Positions 25,400-34,805 are shown, numbered from the stretch's first letter. The stretch is DNA of 64,000 nt from CAVQRB01 sp963715055 (GCA_963715055.1 CAVQRB010000018.1:62001-126000), one strand, 5' to 3'. Translations and numbers: made by a program. The notes: generated by a model from the sequence alone, not told the origin.

Positions 25400-26495
25400 T
25401 CACCGGCGGATCTCGAACCGCTCCAATGCGCTCCAGTCGAAAGCGACCCCGATCCCTGGGGTATCGGGGGCGACTGCACGGGCGTCTTCGATCACCAGAG
25501 GACGCGTCGTGTAGCGATCGATTGGAAAACTGTGCACCTCGAGCCAGCCACCATGCGGCTGCGATGCGACAAGGCTCACGTGCAACTCCTGCATTCCGTG
25601 ACTGCACACCGGCACCGCTTGCTTCCGCGCCAGCGCTGCGACCTGAAGCCATCCGGTGATGCCGCCGCAGTTCGAGGCGTCGGGCTGGATGAAACCAAGC
25701 TGCCCTTGTTCCAGCGCCATCTCGAATTCGTGGATCGTATGCAGGTTCTCTCCCTGCGCCACCGCCATCCCGGTCGCCGATGCGACCTCAGCATAGCCCG
25801 CGTAATGGTCCGGCAGGATCGGTTCCTCGAACCACAGGATGTCCTGATCCTTGACCGCTTTGGCCAGAGCGATCGCCTGCGGCACGGTCATCGAGTAGTT
25901 CGCGTCGATCATGAAACCCGCCTCCGGCCCGATCTGCGCCCGCACCGCCCGGATGCGCTCGATATCCTGCGCAGGGTCGGGCTGGCCGACCTTGATCTTC
26001 ACCGCCTTCAGCCCGGCGTCGAGATACCCTTGCACATGGCGCAAGAGCTTCGGCAAGGGATAGGCGAGATCGATCCCTCCGCCGTAGGCCTTGCAGGTCT
26101 TGCCCGCCCCGCCCGCCACCTGCCAGAGCGGCTTGCGCAAGGCCTTGCAGCGCAGATCCCAGAGCGCGATATCCACCGCGGAAATAGCAAAACTCAGGAT
26201 GCCGCCACGACCCGACGTAGTGCATGTGCCACTGCATCGCCTCGTTGAGCACCTCGACTTCTTCGGCCTCGCGCCCGATCAGGAAGGGTGCAAGGTCATG
26301 GGTGATCATCGCCGCCGTCGCATGACCGCCGCGCCCGCCGTTATAGGTATAGCCGGTGGCCTCGCGGCCATCCTCCAGCCGCACCGTCGCGGTGATCAGG
26401 TGGAAATGGCTGTGGCTGCCGTGCTTGGCATCCACCAGCACCTCGTCGAGCGGCACATTGAAAAGCTGCGCCGTGACCGCCGCGATCCGGGTCAT
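25400..26495 (-). pseudogene. Mandelate racemase/muconate lactonizing-type sugar-acid dehydratase, frameshifted
   Basis: The N-terminal frame (ATG at 26495) reads to WHMHYVG. The family sequence then continues one base out of frame as RGGILSFAISAVDIALWDLR. Removing one base near 26210 restores a 364-aa enolase-superfamily protein. Catalytic features are K-x-K in AVKIKVG, metal ligands in MIDANYSM, WFEEPI and QGENLHT, and a late His in CSHGMQELH. These enzymes dehydrate sugar acids such as galactarate, fuconate or gluconate; the exact substrate is undetermined. It is the last gene of the minus-strand acid-sugar operon. The frame break is one of ten +1 events in the window and may be a sequence error. 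Confidence 0.82.
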
Positions 26496-26499
26496 CTTC

Positions 26500-27456
26500 T
26501 CACATGTCCGCGCATTCCGGCACCGGCGTCAGCACCGTGCCGTCCTTGAGATGTTGCAGCAGGTTGTCCACCGTCAGCGCACCCATGGCGGCCCGTGTCT
26601 CGACCGTCGCACTGCCGACATGCGGTAAAAGCACCACGTTCGGCAACTTGCGCAACGCTTCCGGCACCTTCGGCTCGGCCTCGAAAACATCAAGCCCGGC
26701 CCAGCCCAGACGCCCCTCCTGCAAGGCCGCGATCATGGCCGTTTCATCCACCACCGAGCCGCGGCTCACGTTGATCAGCGTGCCCTGCGGCCCCAGCGCG
26801 TCGATGACTTCGCGGTTGACGATCTTGTTCGTGGACGGCCCGCCTGGCGTGATGCAGATCAGCGCATCCACGTCCCGCGCCATCTCGGCAAGGTTGTCGT
26901 AGTACCGGTAGGCGACATCCTTCTTGCTGCGCGAATGATAGACGATGGTGGTGTCGAAAGGCGCCAGCTTGTCCGCAATCGCCTGCCCGATGCGGCCAAG
27001 ACCGAGAATGCCCACGGTTTGCCCGTCCATCGAGCGTGTGAGCGGCGCATTGCCCTTCGCTTCCCAGTCGCCGGAGCGGACCCAGGCATCATCGCGCAGA
27101 AGTTCCCGGTAGCAGGCCATCATCAGCATCACTGCCGTCGTCGCCACCTCGGCGTTGAGCACGTTGGGCGTATGGGTGACCACCACGCCCTTTGCCCTTG
27201 CCGCGTTGGTATCGATGGCATCATAGCCCACGCCATAGCAGCTGATCGCCTTGAGGTTTGGCAGCGCCGCCATATAGGCCGGCTTCACGCCGTCATGGCC
27301 GTTGGTCGCCACATAGGTGATCTTGGCGCCATGCGTCGCAAGCCAGGCGACCGGGTCGTCCATCTCCTTGGCCTTGTGGATGGTGAAGGCCGCGCCGAGA
27401 CGCTCAAGCATCACCTCCGTGGCGCCACCGATCAGGAAGAGGTCAGGCTTGCTCAT
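26500..27456 (-). CDS. D-2-hydroxyacid dehydrogenase (glyoxylate/hydroxypyruvate reductase-like)
   Basis: A 318-aa NAD(P)-dependent enzyme. The Rossmann motif is VGILGLGRIGQAIADKL. The catalytic residues are Arg in INVSRGSVVDE, Glu in DVFEAEP and His in LLPHVGSAT. CYGVGYDAID provides the substrate-binding loop. In this operon a role in reducing glyoxylate, hydroxypyruvate or another 2-keto acid from sugar-acid breakdown fits. The start overlaps the stop of the FAH-family gene (ATGA), and its own stop lies four bases before the MR/MLE gene. Confidence 0.85.
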   Translation of the reverse strand: MSKPDLFLIGGATEVMLERLGAAFTIHKAKEMDDPVAWLATHGAKITYVATNGHDGVKPAYMAALPNLKAISCYGVGYDAIDTNAARAKGVVVTHTPNVLNAEVATTAVMLMMACYRELLRDDAWVRSGDWEAKGNAPLTRSMDGQTVGILGLGRIGQAIADKLAPFDTTIVYHSRSKKDVAYRYYDNLAEMARDVDALICITPGGPSTNKIVNREVIDALGPQGTLINVSRGSVVDETAMIAALQEGRLGWAGLDVFEAEPKVPEALRKLPNVVLLPHVGSATVETRAAMGALTVDNLLQHLKDGTVLTPVPECADM

Positions 27457-28301
27457 GCGTCTTCCTTGACGGTCTGGCGCTGCTGGCCGAGGCCTTCGAT
27501 GGTCAAGTCGATCACATCGCCCTTCTTGAGATAGACGGGGCTCGGCTTCATGCCCATGCCGACGCCCGGCGGTGTCCCGGTAGAAATCACATCGCCGGGA
27601 TGCAGCGTCATCAGCGAGGACAGGTGCTCGATGATCTCCGCCACCGGGAAGATCATGGTGGATGTGTTGCCGGTCTGCATCCGCTTGCCGTTCACATCGA
27701 GGCTCATGGCGAGCTTTTGCGGGTCCGGCACCTCGTCGCGCGTCACCAGCCAGGGCCCGGTCGGCCCGAAGGTGTCGCAGGACTTGCCCTTGGTCCAGTT
27801 GCCCGAAAGGTTGTTCTGGAAATGCCGTTCGGAAACATCGTTGATCACGCAGTAGCCCGCCACGTGATCAAGCGCGTTTTCCTTGCTCACGTATTTCGCC
27901 TTCGTGCCGATGACGACGCCCAGTTCGACCTCCCAGTCGGTCGAGATCGAGCCGCGCGGCATGTAGACATCATCGTTGGGTCCGACCACGGCAGAGGTCG
28001 CCTTCATGAAAAGCACCGGATGCTTCGGCACGGCCAGCCCGGACTCCGCGGCATGGTCGGAATAGTTCAGCCCGATGCACATGAACTTGCCGATCCCACC
28101 GACGCAGGCCCCGAAACGCGGGTTGCCCCCAACGGCCGGAAGGCTTGCAGGATCGATCGCGCGCAGTTTCGCCATCCCCGCATCCGACAGCACATCTCCC
28201 GCGATATCCGCGACATGGGCCGACAGGTCGCGCAAGGTGCCATCGGCATCGATCATTCCGGGTTTTTCCGCGCCGATGGCGCCGTACCTTACAAGTTTCA
28301 T
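27453..28301 (-). CDS. Fumarylacetoacetate hydrolase family protein, probably 2,4-diketo-3-deoxy sugar-acid hydrolase
   Basis: A 282-aa FAH-superfamily enzyme. Metal-binding acidic residues lie in STDWEVELGVVIG and VINDVSER. The N-terminal KFMCIGLNYSDHAAESG and the late VISTGTPPGVGMGMKP are typical of the group that includes 2,4-diketo-3-deoxy-L-rhamnonate/fuconate hydrolase. Given the upstream SDR and IlvD/Edd dehydratase, the likely reaction is hydrolytic cleavage of a 2,4-diketo-3-deoxy acid to pyruvate plus a hydroxy acid (lactate or glycolate). That pathway assignment is inference from the neighbourhood; the family itself is clear. Confidence 0.85.
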   Translation of the reverse strand: MKLVRYGAIGAEKPGMIDADGTLRDLSAHVADIAGDVLSDAGMAKLRAIDPASLPAVGGNPRFGACVGGIGKFMCIGLNYSDHAAESGLAVPKHPVLFMKATSAVVGPNDDVYMPRGSISTDWEVELGVVIGTKAKYVSKENALDHVAGYCVINDVSERHFQNNLSGNWTKGKSCDTFGPTGPWLVTRDEVPDPQKLAMSLDVNGKRMQTGNTSTMIFPVAEIIEHLSSLMTLHPGDVISTGTPPGVGMGMKPSPVYLKKGDVIDLTIEGLGQQRQTVKEDA

Positions 28302-28311
28302 GTTTTCTTCC

Positions 28312-30113
28312 TCAGTGATTGTCGCGCGGCATGTGTTTGCGTGCGATGTCTTGGTATTTATCTGCGTCCTCGAGGATCATGCCCTGATCGAAACGCCCGA
28401 CCTTCTCGCGGAAATACTGCTGCCACGGCGACTGGCTTTCCGGTGCCGCATAACCGCCCGCCGCCTCGAAGGCGCGCGCCCGTTCCGCGAGTTCGTCGAG
28501 CGGCACCAGCATGTCCGCCGTGCATTTGTTGAGATCGATGCGCACCCTGTCGCCGGTTTTCAGGAGCGCAAGGCCGCCGCCCGCCGCCGCTTCCGGCGAG
28601 GCGTTCAGGATCGACGGGCTGCCCGAGGTGCCCGACTGCCTGCCGTCTCCGACACAGGGCAATGCCTCGACACCCTTCTTGAGCAGGTAGGAGGGCGGGC
28701 GCATGTTCACCACTTCCGCCCCGCCCGGATAGCCCTTCGGCCCCGCGCCGCGCATGAAGAGGATGCAATTCGCGTCGATGTTCTCCGCCGGATCATCGAT
28801 GCGATGGTGGAAATCCTCCGGCCCGTCGAAGACCACCGCACGCCCCTCGAAAGCGTTCGGATCGTCGGGATTTGACAGATAGGTCTTGCGGAACTTCGGG
28901 CTGATCACGCTCGTCTTCATGATCGCGCTCTCAAAGAGGTTGCCGGTGAGATTGATGAACCCGGCCTGCGCCTTGAGCGGATCGGAGACCGGCTTGATGA
29001 CCTTGGTATCCTCGCTTCGCCGGGCGCCGCAGTTCTCCCCCATCGTCCTGCCATTGACCGTCATGGCGTCCGGGTTCGGCAACAGGCCAGCCGCCATCAA
29101 CTCGCCGACAACCGCCGGCACCCCGCCCGCGTGCTGGTAATCTTCGCCCAGGTATTCGCCCGCAGGCTGCAGGTTTACCAGCAAGGGCACGTGGTGCCCG
29201 ATCTTCTGCCAGTCATCGTTGTCGAGCGGCACACCGAGATGCCGGGCGATGCCGTTGAGGTGAATCGGCGCATTGGTCGACCCGCCGATGGCCGAGTTGA
29301 TGACGATGGCATTCTCGAAGGCTTCGCGCGTCATGATGTCGGAGGGGCGCAGGTCCTCCCAGACCATCTCGACGATACGTCGTCCGGTCTCATAGCTGAT
29401 CTGGCCCGCGTTCGCGGTAGGGCGCCGGGATCGCGGCGGAGCCGGGCAGTTGCATGCCGAGCGCCTCGGCCAGAGAGTTCATCGTCGTGGCAGTACCCAT
29501 CGTGTTGCAATAGCCCACGGAAGGCGCAGAAGACGCCACGAGTTCCATGAAACCGTCGTCGTCGATCTCGCCTGCGGCCAGCATCTCGCGGGCCTTCCAG
29601 ACGATGGTGCCCGGAGCCTGTACGCTCGCCACGGAACCAGCCGTTCAGCATCGGACCAACGGAAAGCGCAATCGCCGGAATATTCACCGTGGCCGCCGCC
29701 ATCAGGAGCGCCGGCGTGGTCTTGTCACATCCGATGTTGAGCACCACACCGTCCAGCGGATAGCCGAAAAGCGTCTCTACAAGGCTGAGATAGGCAAGGT
29801 TGCGGTCCAGCATCGCGGTGGGCCTCTTGCCGGTTTCCTGAATGGGGTGCACCGGCACCTCGATGCAGGTGCCGCCCATGGAGATGATCCCGTCGCGCAC
29901 ACGCTTGGTCAGTTCCAGATGGTGCCGGTTGCAGGGGCTGAGGTCGCTGCCGGTCTGCGCGATGCCGATGATCGGCTTGCCCGATTGCAACTCGCCCCGT
30001 GTCAGCCCGTAGTTCAGATAGCGCTCGAGGTAGAGCGCCGTCATCTCCGGATTGTCCGGGTTCATGAACCATTTGCGCGAACGCAGGTCCTCGATGCCGA
30101 TCTTCTTTTTCAT
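28312..30113 (-). pseudogene. IlvD/Edd-family sugar-acid dehydratase, frameshifted twice
   Basis: Three frames together spell one 599-aa dehydratase once one extra base is removed near 29610 and another near 29405-29407. The iron-sulfur cysteines are in SPCNRHH, NIGCDKTTP and GYCNTMGTATTM. The late part reads INSAIGGSTNAPIHLNGIAR and DGRQSGTSGSPSILN, typical of pentonate/hexonate dehydratases (L-arabinonate, D-xylonate) rather than IlvD itself. It would convert an aldonic acid to its 2-keto-3-deoxy form. The ATG overlaps the SDR stop, and the gene ends ten bases before the FAH gene. Both breaks are +1 and fit the window-wide pattern of extra bases. Confidence 0.85.
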
Positions 30114-30871
30114 TGGCCTGACCAGCCTCCGTCGATGATATGGGGATGCCCCGTGGTGAATGCACTTTCATCGCTCGCCAGATACACTACCAACGCCGCG
30201 ATCTCGTCGGCAGTGGCCACGCGGCCCATGGGTTGGCGCGACACGAACTGCTTCAGCGCCTCCTCCTTGCTGCCGAGTTTCTTGCCGAGCGCCTCGACCC
30301 GGTCGTGCCAACTCGGGCTTTCCACCGTGCCCGGACAGATGCAGTTGCAGCGGATGCCTTTGGTCACAAAATCCACCGCGACCGATTTGGTAAGTCCGAT
30401 AACCGCCGCCTTGGTGGTGCCGTAAATGAACCGGTTGGGCGCGCCCATCAGCGACGAACAGGCCGAGGACATGTTGATGATCGACCCTGAGCCGCGCTCC
30501 AGCATGCCCGGAAGCGCCGCCCGGATCGTGCGCATCATGGAGCGCACGTTCAGATCGAAGGCGAAGTCCCATTCATCCTCTGTCGCCTCCTGCACGGTGC
30601 CGTGATGCACGAAGCCCGCGCAGTTGAAGAGAACATCGGGGCGCGCCCGTTCCACACCCGCCCTGATGCTCGCATCATCCATTGCGTCGAGTTCGAAAAT
30701 TTCGATATTTTCGTGATTCGCCTCCCGAATCGTGGAAAGCGCCTGCACGTTGACATCGGTCGCGAAGACCTGCGCCCCTTCGGCGGCCATAGCCAGTGCA
30801 CTGGCCCGACCGATCCCCTGCCCGGCCGCAGTCACCAGCGCCCGTTTGCCTTCAAGTCTTTGCCCTGGCAT
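30110..30871 (-). CDS. Short-chain dehydrogenase, probable 2-keto-3-deoxy sugar-acid 4-dehydrogenase
   Basis: A 253-aa classical SDR. The cofactor motif is ALVTAAGQGIGRASALAM, NAG is in FNCAGFVHHG, and catalytic Ser and Tyr-Lys are in MSSACSS and YGTTKAA. ICPGTVESPSW is the substrate-loop motif shared with BDH2/2-keto-3-deoxy-L-fuconate dehydrogenases. It is the first gene of the minus-strand operon. With the IlvD/Edd dehydratase and FAH hydrolase it makes up the non-phosphorylating route from an aldonate to pyruvate plus a hydroxy acid. An AT-rich 14-base element inside its 5' part (30698-30711) is identical to one in front of the GntR regulator. Confidence 0.83.
   Translation of the reverse strand: MPGQRLEGKRALVTAAGQGIGRASALAMAAEGAQVFATDVNVQALSTIREANHENIEIFELDAMDDASIRAGVERARPDVLFNCAGFVHHGTVQEATEDEWDFAFDLNVRSMMRTIRAALPGMLERGSGSIINMSSACSSLMGAPNRFIYGTTKAAVIGLTKSVAVDFVTKGIRCNCICPGTVESPSWHDRVEALGKKLGSKEEALKQFVSRQPMGRVATADEIAALVVYLASDESAFTTGHPHIIDGGWSGQ
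30698..30711 (-). promoter_or_regulatory. Copy of the GntR-region 14-mer inside the SDR coding sequence
   Basis: On the minus strand it reads AAAATATCGAAATT, identical over 14 bases to 33618-33631. It encodes E-N-I-E-I-F, an unusually AT-rich run for this DNA, about 160 bases after the SDR start codon. An internal operator for the GntR protein is possible; coincidence through codon choice cannot be excluded. Confidence 0.35.
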
Positions 30872-31068
30872 TATTTTCTCCCATCCCAGCCTTACCGGAA
30901 CGGACCTGCATTTCCGTCATGAAGCACAGTCCCCGCGCCAGCGTCCTCCGCTGATCATTTCAATCGCCGCGCGACGGGCATGTCGCGGAGCGGCTTTTCG
31001 TTAGCGTATGACACGGCTATGTCTATTTCCAGAGATTTGAATTCGGGGCGCAAAAAGAGAGGCACGCC

Positions 31069-31956
31069 ATGCGGGACGCACGCAGGATTACACTGATCGG
31101 AACCGGCCTGATGGGCGTACCGATGTCGCGCAATCTGCTCCGAGCGGGGCATGCGCTGACGGTCTGGAACCGGACCATCGACCGCGCCGAACCCCTGGCA
31201 GCGGAGGGTGCGAAGATCGCCGCAAGCGCCGCCGAGGCGGTGGCGGGGGCGGAGATCATCATCACCATGCTCTCGGATGGCTTTGCATCCGGCGCCCTGA
31301 TCGAAGACGCGACGGTCCAGGCGGCGCTCGCGCCCGGCGCCATCTGGATCGACATGTCGAGCGCCAAGCCGGAACATGCGCGGGCCCAGGCGAAGCTGCT
31401 GACCGGTCTCGGCTTCGGTCATCTGGACGCGCCGGTCTCCGGTGGCACCAAGGGTGCCGAGGCCGGGACGCTTGCCATCATGGTCGGCGGCACGGCGGAG
31501 ACCTTCGAAACGGCGCGCCCGGTTTTCGAAGCGATGGGGCGCCCGGTGCATGTCGGGCCCTCCGGCGCGGGGCAGCTTTCAAAACTTGCCAACCAGACCA
31601 TCGTTGCAGTCACGATCGCAGCGGTCGCCGAGGCGATGCTGCTGGTGGAGCGGGGCGGTGCCGACCCTGCCGCGGTGCGTGCCGCCCTCAAGGGCGGGTT
31701 CGCCGACAGCGTGATCCTGCAACAACACGGTGCGCGGATGACGACCGGCAACTTCGTTCCCGGCGGGCTGACCAAGTTTCAGGTCAAGGATCTCAACAAT
31801 ACGCTCGCCGAGGCCGAGGCGCTCGGGCTCGACCTGCCGGAGACACGCAACGTCCGCGACCGCTTCCAGCATTTCATCGACGCGATGGAGGGCGCGGAAA
31901 TGGATCACTCGGGGCTTTATCTGGAACTCAAGGCCCGCAACGGGTTGTCGTCATGA
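31069..31956 (+). CDS. NAD-dependent beta-hydroxyacid dehydrogenase (L-threonate dehydrogenase-like, LtnD type)
   Basis: A 295-aa member of the 3-hydroxyisobutyrate dehydrogenase family. The Rossmann motif is ITLIGTGLMGVPMSRNLL, the substrate motif is LDAPVSGGTKGAEAGTL, and the catalytic Lys lies in GQLSKLANQ. Members oxidise the 2- or 3-hydroxyl of tetronates, glycerate, tartronate semialdehyde or hydroxyisobutyrate. Its stop overlaps the start of denD (ATGA), and LtnD and DenD together are known from L-threonate/D-erythronate catabolism. The kinase and aldolase of that pathway are not seen here. GTTAGCGTA lies 69 bases upstream, as it does before dctP. Confidence 0.83.
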   Translation: MRDARRITLIGTGLMGVPMSRNLLRAGHALTVWNRTIDRAEPLAAEGAKIAASAAEAVAGAEIIITMLSDGFASGALIEDATVQAALAPGAIWIDMSSAKPEHARAQAKLLTGLGFGHLDAPVSGGTKGAEAGTLAIMVGGTAETFETARPVFEAMGRPVHVGPSGAGQLSKLANQTIVAVTIAAVAEAMLLVERGGADPAAVRAALKGGFADSVILQQHGARMTTGNFVPGGLTKFQVKDLNNTLAEAEALGLDLPETRNVRDRFQHFIDAMEGAEMDHSGLYLELKARNGLSS

Positions 31957-32936
31957 GCCGCGTTCTCATCATCGGTGGCGGCGGCATGGTCGGCCAGAAA
32001 CTCGCGGCACGCCTCCTGCACGACGGCCTGCCGGGTCACAACGGGCTCGAAATCACGCTCTTCGACATGGGGTTTTCACCTGCCGGCGTGGCAGGGACGA
32101 CGCAGATCATCGGCAATATCTCGGAGCCGAGCACATCGGCGAAGCTCATCGCCGAGCGGCCCGACGTGATCTTCCATCTCGCAGCCATCGTCTCGGGCGA
32201 GGCCGAGACCAACTTCGAAAAGGGCTGGCAGATCAACATGATGTCGATGTGGCATCTGCTCGAAGCGCTGCGCCATGAACATGGACTGTCGGGGGGCAGC
32301 TACACCCCGCGCGTGGTTTTCACCTCTTCGATCGCGGTTTTCGGTGGCCCCTTCCCCGACAAGATCAACGACGAATTCCTGAGCGCGCCGCAGACCAGCT
32401 ACGGCGCGCAGAAAGCAATTTGCGAGCTGATGCTGTCCGATTTCAGCCGTAAAGGCTTCGTCGACGGACTCTCCTTGCGCCTGCCCACGATTTGCGTGCG
32501 CCCGGGCAAGCCGAACCTTGCAGCGTCCTCCTTCTTTTCAGGAATCATCCGGGAGCCCTTGAACGGGCAGCAGGCGATCCTGCCGGTCCCCGACACGGTG
32601 CGGCACTGGCACGCCTCACCGCGCGCCGCCGCCGGGTTCCTGTGTCATGCGGCAACGCTGGACACAGCCTTGCTGAAGGGACGCCGGGCATTGAACCTGC
32701 CGGGTCTGAGCTGCACCGTCGCCGAGCAGATCGAAGCCCTGCGCGGGGCTGCGGGTCAAAAGGCGGTCGATCTCATCGTGGCGAAACCGGACCCCGCGAT
32801 CATGGCCATCGTGAGCGGCTGGCCGCGCGATTTCGACCCTAAGCGGGCGATCGATCTCGGTTTCAAGGCGGAGACGCGTTTTGACGAGATCATCGAGACC
32901 TACATCAAGGACGATTTGCCGAAGCCCGCCACCTGA
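31953..32936 (+). CDS. denD: D-erythronate dehydrogenase-like NAD-dependent epimerase/dehydratase family protein
   Basis: A 327-aa extended SDR. The nucleotide motif is RVLIIGGGGMVGQKLAARLL. FHLAAIVSGEAE and VFTSSIAVFGG carry the NAD-pocket and active-site Ser, and TSYGAQKAICELML carries the Tyr-x-x-x-Lys pair. This combination matches DenD, which oxidises D-erythronate at C2. The last 37 bases overlap the convergent GntR gene. With the LtnD-like enzyme it would oxidise four-carbon sugar acids. The symbol is by family resemblance. Confidence 0.78.
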   Translation: MSRVLIIGGGGMVGQKLAARLLHDGLPGHNGLEITLFDMGFSPAGVAGTTQIIGNISEPSTSAKLIAERPDVIFHLAAIVSGEAETNFEKGWQINMMSMWHLLEALRHEHGLSGGSYTPRVVFTSSIAVFGGPFPDKINDEFLSAPQTSYGAQKAICELMLSDFSRKGFVDGLSLRLPTICVRPGKPNLAASSFFSGIIREPLNGQQAILPVPDTVRHWHASPRAAAGFLCHAATLDTALLKGRRALNLPGLSCTVAEQIEALRGAAGQKAVDLIVAKPDPAIMAIVSGWPRDFDPKRAIDLGFKAETRFDEIIETYIKDDLPKPAT

Positions 32937-33589
32937 CGCTTGCCCGGCAGTGGGTGGGCAAGGTTGCGCGCCAGATGATCATGGATGCGCCGGCGCATGA
33001 GGTCCTCGTCACGGGCTAGTGCTGCATCGAGAATGCTCTGATGTTCCTGTATGTTCTGGGGCACATAGCCGAAATTCGCCTCCGCGGAGACAATCTGCTG
33101 GCGGAACTGCGCATAGATCACCTGGTGCGTCCGTATCAGCAGATCGGTCCCGCAGGCCCCGATCAGGGTTTCATGAAATTCCTGTTCGGCCCGGCTCCAG
33201 ATCTTCAGATGCGGCTGGACGCTGCCGGAGGACCGAACATGGGTCTCGATATGCGAGAGCTTGTGGTGCGCCGCCGACAATTGCGCCTCCCACTCCACGC
33301 CGCCCAAGCGAATCGACAGGCAGGCACCCTCGCTTTCAAGGATGATCCGGAGGTGCGTCAGTTCATGCTGACGCTCCGCCGATTGCTCCGGTGCCCGAAA
33401 CCCGCGCTGCTCGCGAAAATCGACAAGCCCAACCGTGGAAAGCCTGAAAAGCACCTCGCGCAGGGTACTGGCCGAACAATTGTAGTCCTTGCGTAGAATT
33501 TCGGCGCGAAGCTTGCTACCATGCCCGAACTCGCCCGCGATCAGGCGGTGACGCATGTCGTCAAATATGTCGATGTTCTGCGTCGGCAT
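32900..33589 (-). CDS. GntR-family transcriptional regulator (FCD domain)
   Basis: The ATG at 33589 gives 229 aa; a longer frame from 33619 would read through the leader. The N-terminal winged helix contains MRHRLIAGEFGHGSKLRAEI and the recognition region CSASTLREVLFRLSTVGLVD. The C-terminal all-helical FCD effector domain has the metal-ligand pattern around RIILESEGACLSIR, EQEFHETLIGACG and EHQSILDAALARDED...IHDHL. It lies between, and is divergent from, the TRAP operon, while its 3' end overlaps denD. The AT-rich repeats in its promoter (33618-33647) are the best operator candidates. It probably senses a sugar-acid intermediate. Confidence 0.87.
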   Translation of the reverse strand: MPTQNIDIFDDMRHRLIAGEFGHGSKLRAEILRKDYNCSASTLREVLFRLSTVGLVDFREQRGFRAPEQSAERQHELTHLRIILESEGACLSIRLGGVEWEAQLSAAHHKLSHIETHVRSSGSVQPHLKIWSRAEQEFHETLIGACGTDLLIRTHQVIYAQFRQQIVSAEANFGYVPQNIQEHQSILDAALARDEDLMRRRIHDHLARNLAHPLPGKRQVAGFGKSSLM

Positions 33590-33617
33590 CACGCCCCCCG
33601 GCTTTCTTGATATCCCC

Positions 33618-33647
33618 AAAATATCGAAATTCTACAAAAATATCGAA
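33618..33647. promoter_or_regulatory. Paired AT-rich operator candidates between gntR and dctP
   Basis: Two copies of AAAATATCGAA start at 33618 and 33637, 19 bases apart, close to two helical turns. The second extends into the near-palindrome AAATATCGAATTT. They lie 29-58 bases upstream of the gntR start codon and just upstream of the dctP promoter region. This is the expected place for a GntR-type protein controlling both transcripts. Confidence 0.5.
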
Positions 33648-33671
33648 TTTAGCCAGAAATAAAATAATTTC

Positions 33672-33708
33672 TTGCTGGATTGGCGCTCTCGGCCTAACGT
33701 TCTGTTAG
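33672..33708 (+). promoter_or_regulatory. Candidate dctP promoter with overlapping inverted repeat
   Basis: TTGCTG (33672-33677), 17 bases, then TAACGT (33695-33700) is a plausible but imperfect sigma-70 promoter. A perfect inverted repeat CTAAC-GTTCT-GTTAG (33694-33708) overlaps the -10 and likely start site. Its right half continues as GTTAGCGTA, which also occurs at 31000-31008 before the LtnD-like gene. Confidence 0.4.
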
Positions 33709-33770
33709 CGTAATCAAGAAGGGTCCTGAACGCCCCTGATATTCCTGCGCTCAACGTCTGGGAGGACAAC

Positions 33771-34796
33771 ATGACAATGATCAAGAAAGCGGCCACGGCC
33801 GCCGCGGCAGCGGCGCTTGTGGCGTCAACTGCACTGACAGCATCCGCGGAAACCACCAAATTGCGGATTCAAACGCATTACGCGCCTGAGACCGTTTCCG
33901 GGCAGCTCGCCGCCGAATACATGGACAACATTCAAACGATGTCCAACGGCGAGATCGAAGTGGAAATGTTCTACTCTTCGTCGGTCGTGAAATCGGTGGA
34001 AACCTTCGACGCTGCCGCAACCGGCATTCTCGACTGTGACATGACCGGTGGCGCCTATCAGACCGGCAAGAACTCCGCCTTCCAGTTCGTCGGCGACATC
34101 ATGGGCGGCTACGACACGCCCTATCAGCAGCTCAGCTGGCTCTACTACGGTGGCGGTCTGGAAGCAGCCGCACCGCTTTACAACAAATACGGCATGGAAC
34201 TGATCGGCTGGTGGGTCTACGGTCAGGAAAGCTTCGCCTCCTCCAAACCCATCGCCAAGGTCGACGATTTCAAGGGCTGGAAATTCCGTTCCCCGCCGGG
34301 CCTCGAAACCAAGATCTTCGAGAACCTCGGCGCATCGCCGATCGTGATGGACTTCACGGAGATCTTCACGGCGCTTGAAACCGGCATCATCGACGGCGCG
34401 GATGCCTCGGGTCTGGCCAACAACGTGGGCCTGGGTCTCTACGACATCGTGAAATACGCCAACTTCCCCGGGTTCCACTCGATGCCGTCGGACCATCTGG
34501 CCTGCAACAAGGCCGTGTTCGACGCGATGCCCGCGCATCACCAGCGGATCATGAAAGTGGCCATGGAGTCACTGGCGCTGCGCACCGCCCTGACCTTCGA
34601 GAAAAAGAACGCCGAAGCTGCTGCACAACTGCGGGCCCAAGGTGTCACGCTGTCCCAGTGGGCGCCGGAAGAGCTCGCCAAGTTCCGCGCGGCGGCTCAG
34701 GCGACCTGGCCGGAGTTCGCGGACACACCGGAAGCCAAGGCACTGGTTGAATCGCACATGAACTACCTTGCTGCGCTCGGACTTGTTTCCCAGTAA
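33771..34796 (+). CDS. TRAP transporter substrate-binding protein (DctP-type)
   Basis: A 341-aa precursor; the ATG follows GGGAGG. The signal peptide runs to about residue 26 (ALTASA), and export to the periplasm is expected. The mature part has the TRAP-P pattern. It begins TTKLRIQTHYAPET; the central GWKFRSPPGLETKIF holds the Arg that binds the ligand carboxylate. SPIVMDFTEIFTALETGIIDG and YANFPGFHSMPSDHLACNKAV complete the ligand cleft and hinge strand. Given the surrounding enzymes, the ligand is likely an aldonate, uronate or related sugar acid. It starts the long plus-strand operon. Confidence 0.9.
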   Translation: MTMIKKAATAAAAAALVASTALTASAETTKLRIQTHYAPETVSGQLAAEYMDNIQTMSNGEIEVEMFYSSSVVKSVETFDAAATGILDCDMTGGAYQTGKNSAFQFVGDIMGGYDTPYQQLSWLYYGGGLEAAAPLYNKYGMELIGWWVYGQESFASSKPIAKVDDFKGWKFRSPPGLETKIFENLGASPIVMDFTEIFTALETGIIDGADASGLANNVGLGLYDIVKYANFPGFHSMPSDHLACNKAVFDAMPAHHQRIMKVAMESLALRTALTFEKKNAEAAAQLRAQGVTLSQWAPEELAKFRAAAQATWPEFADTPEAKALVESHMNYLAALGLVSQ

Positions 34797-34805
34797 GCCG
34801 AAACT

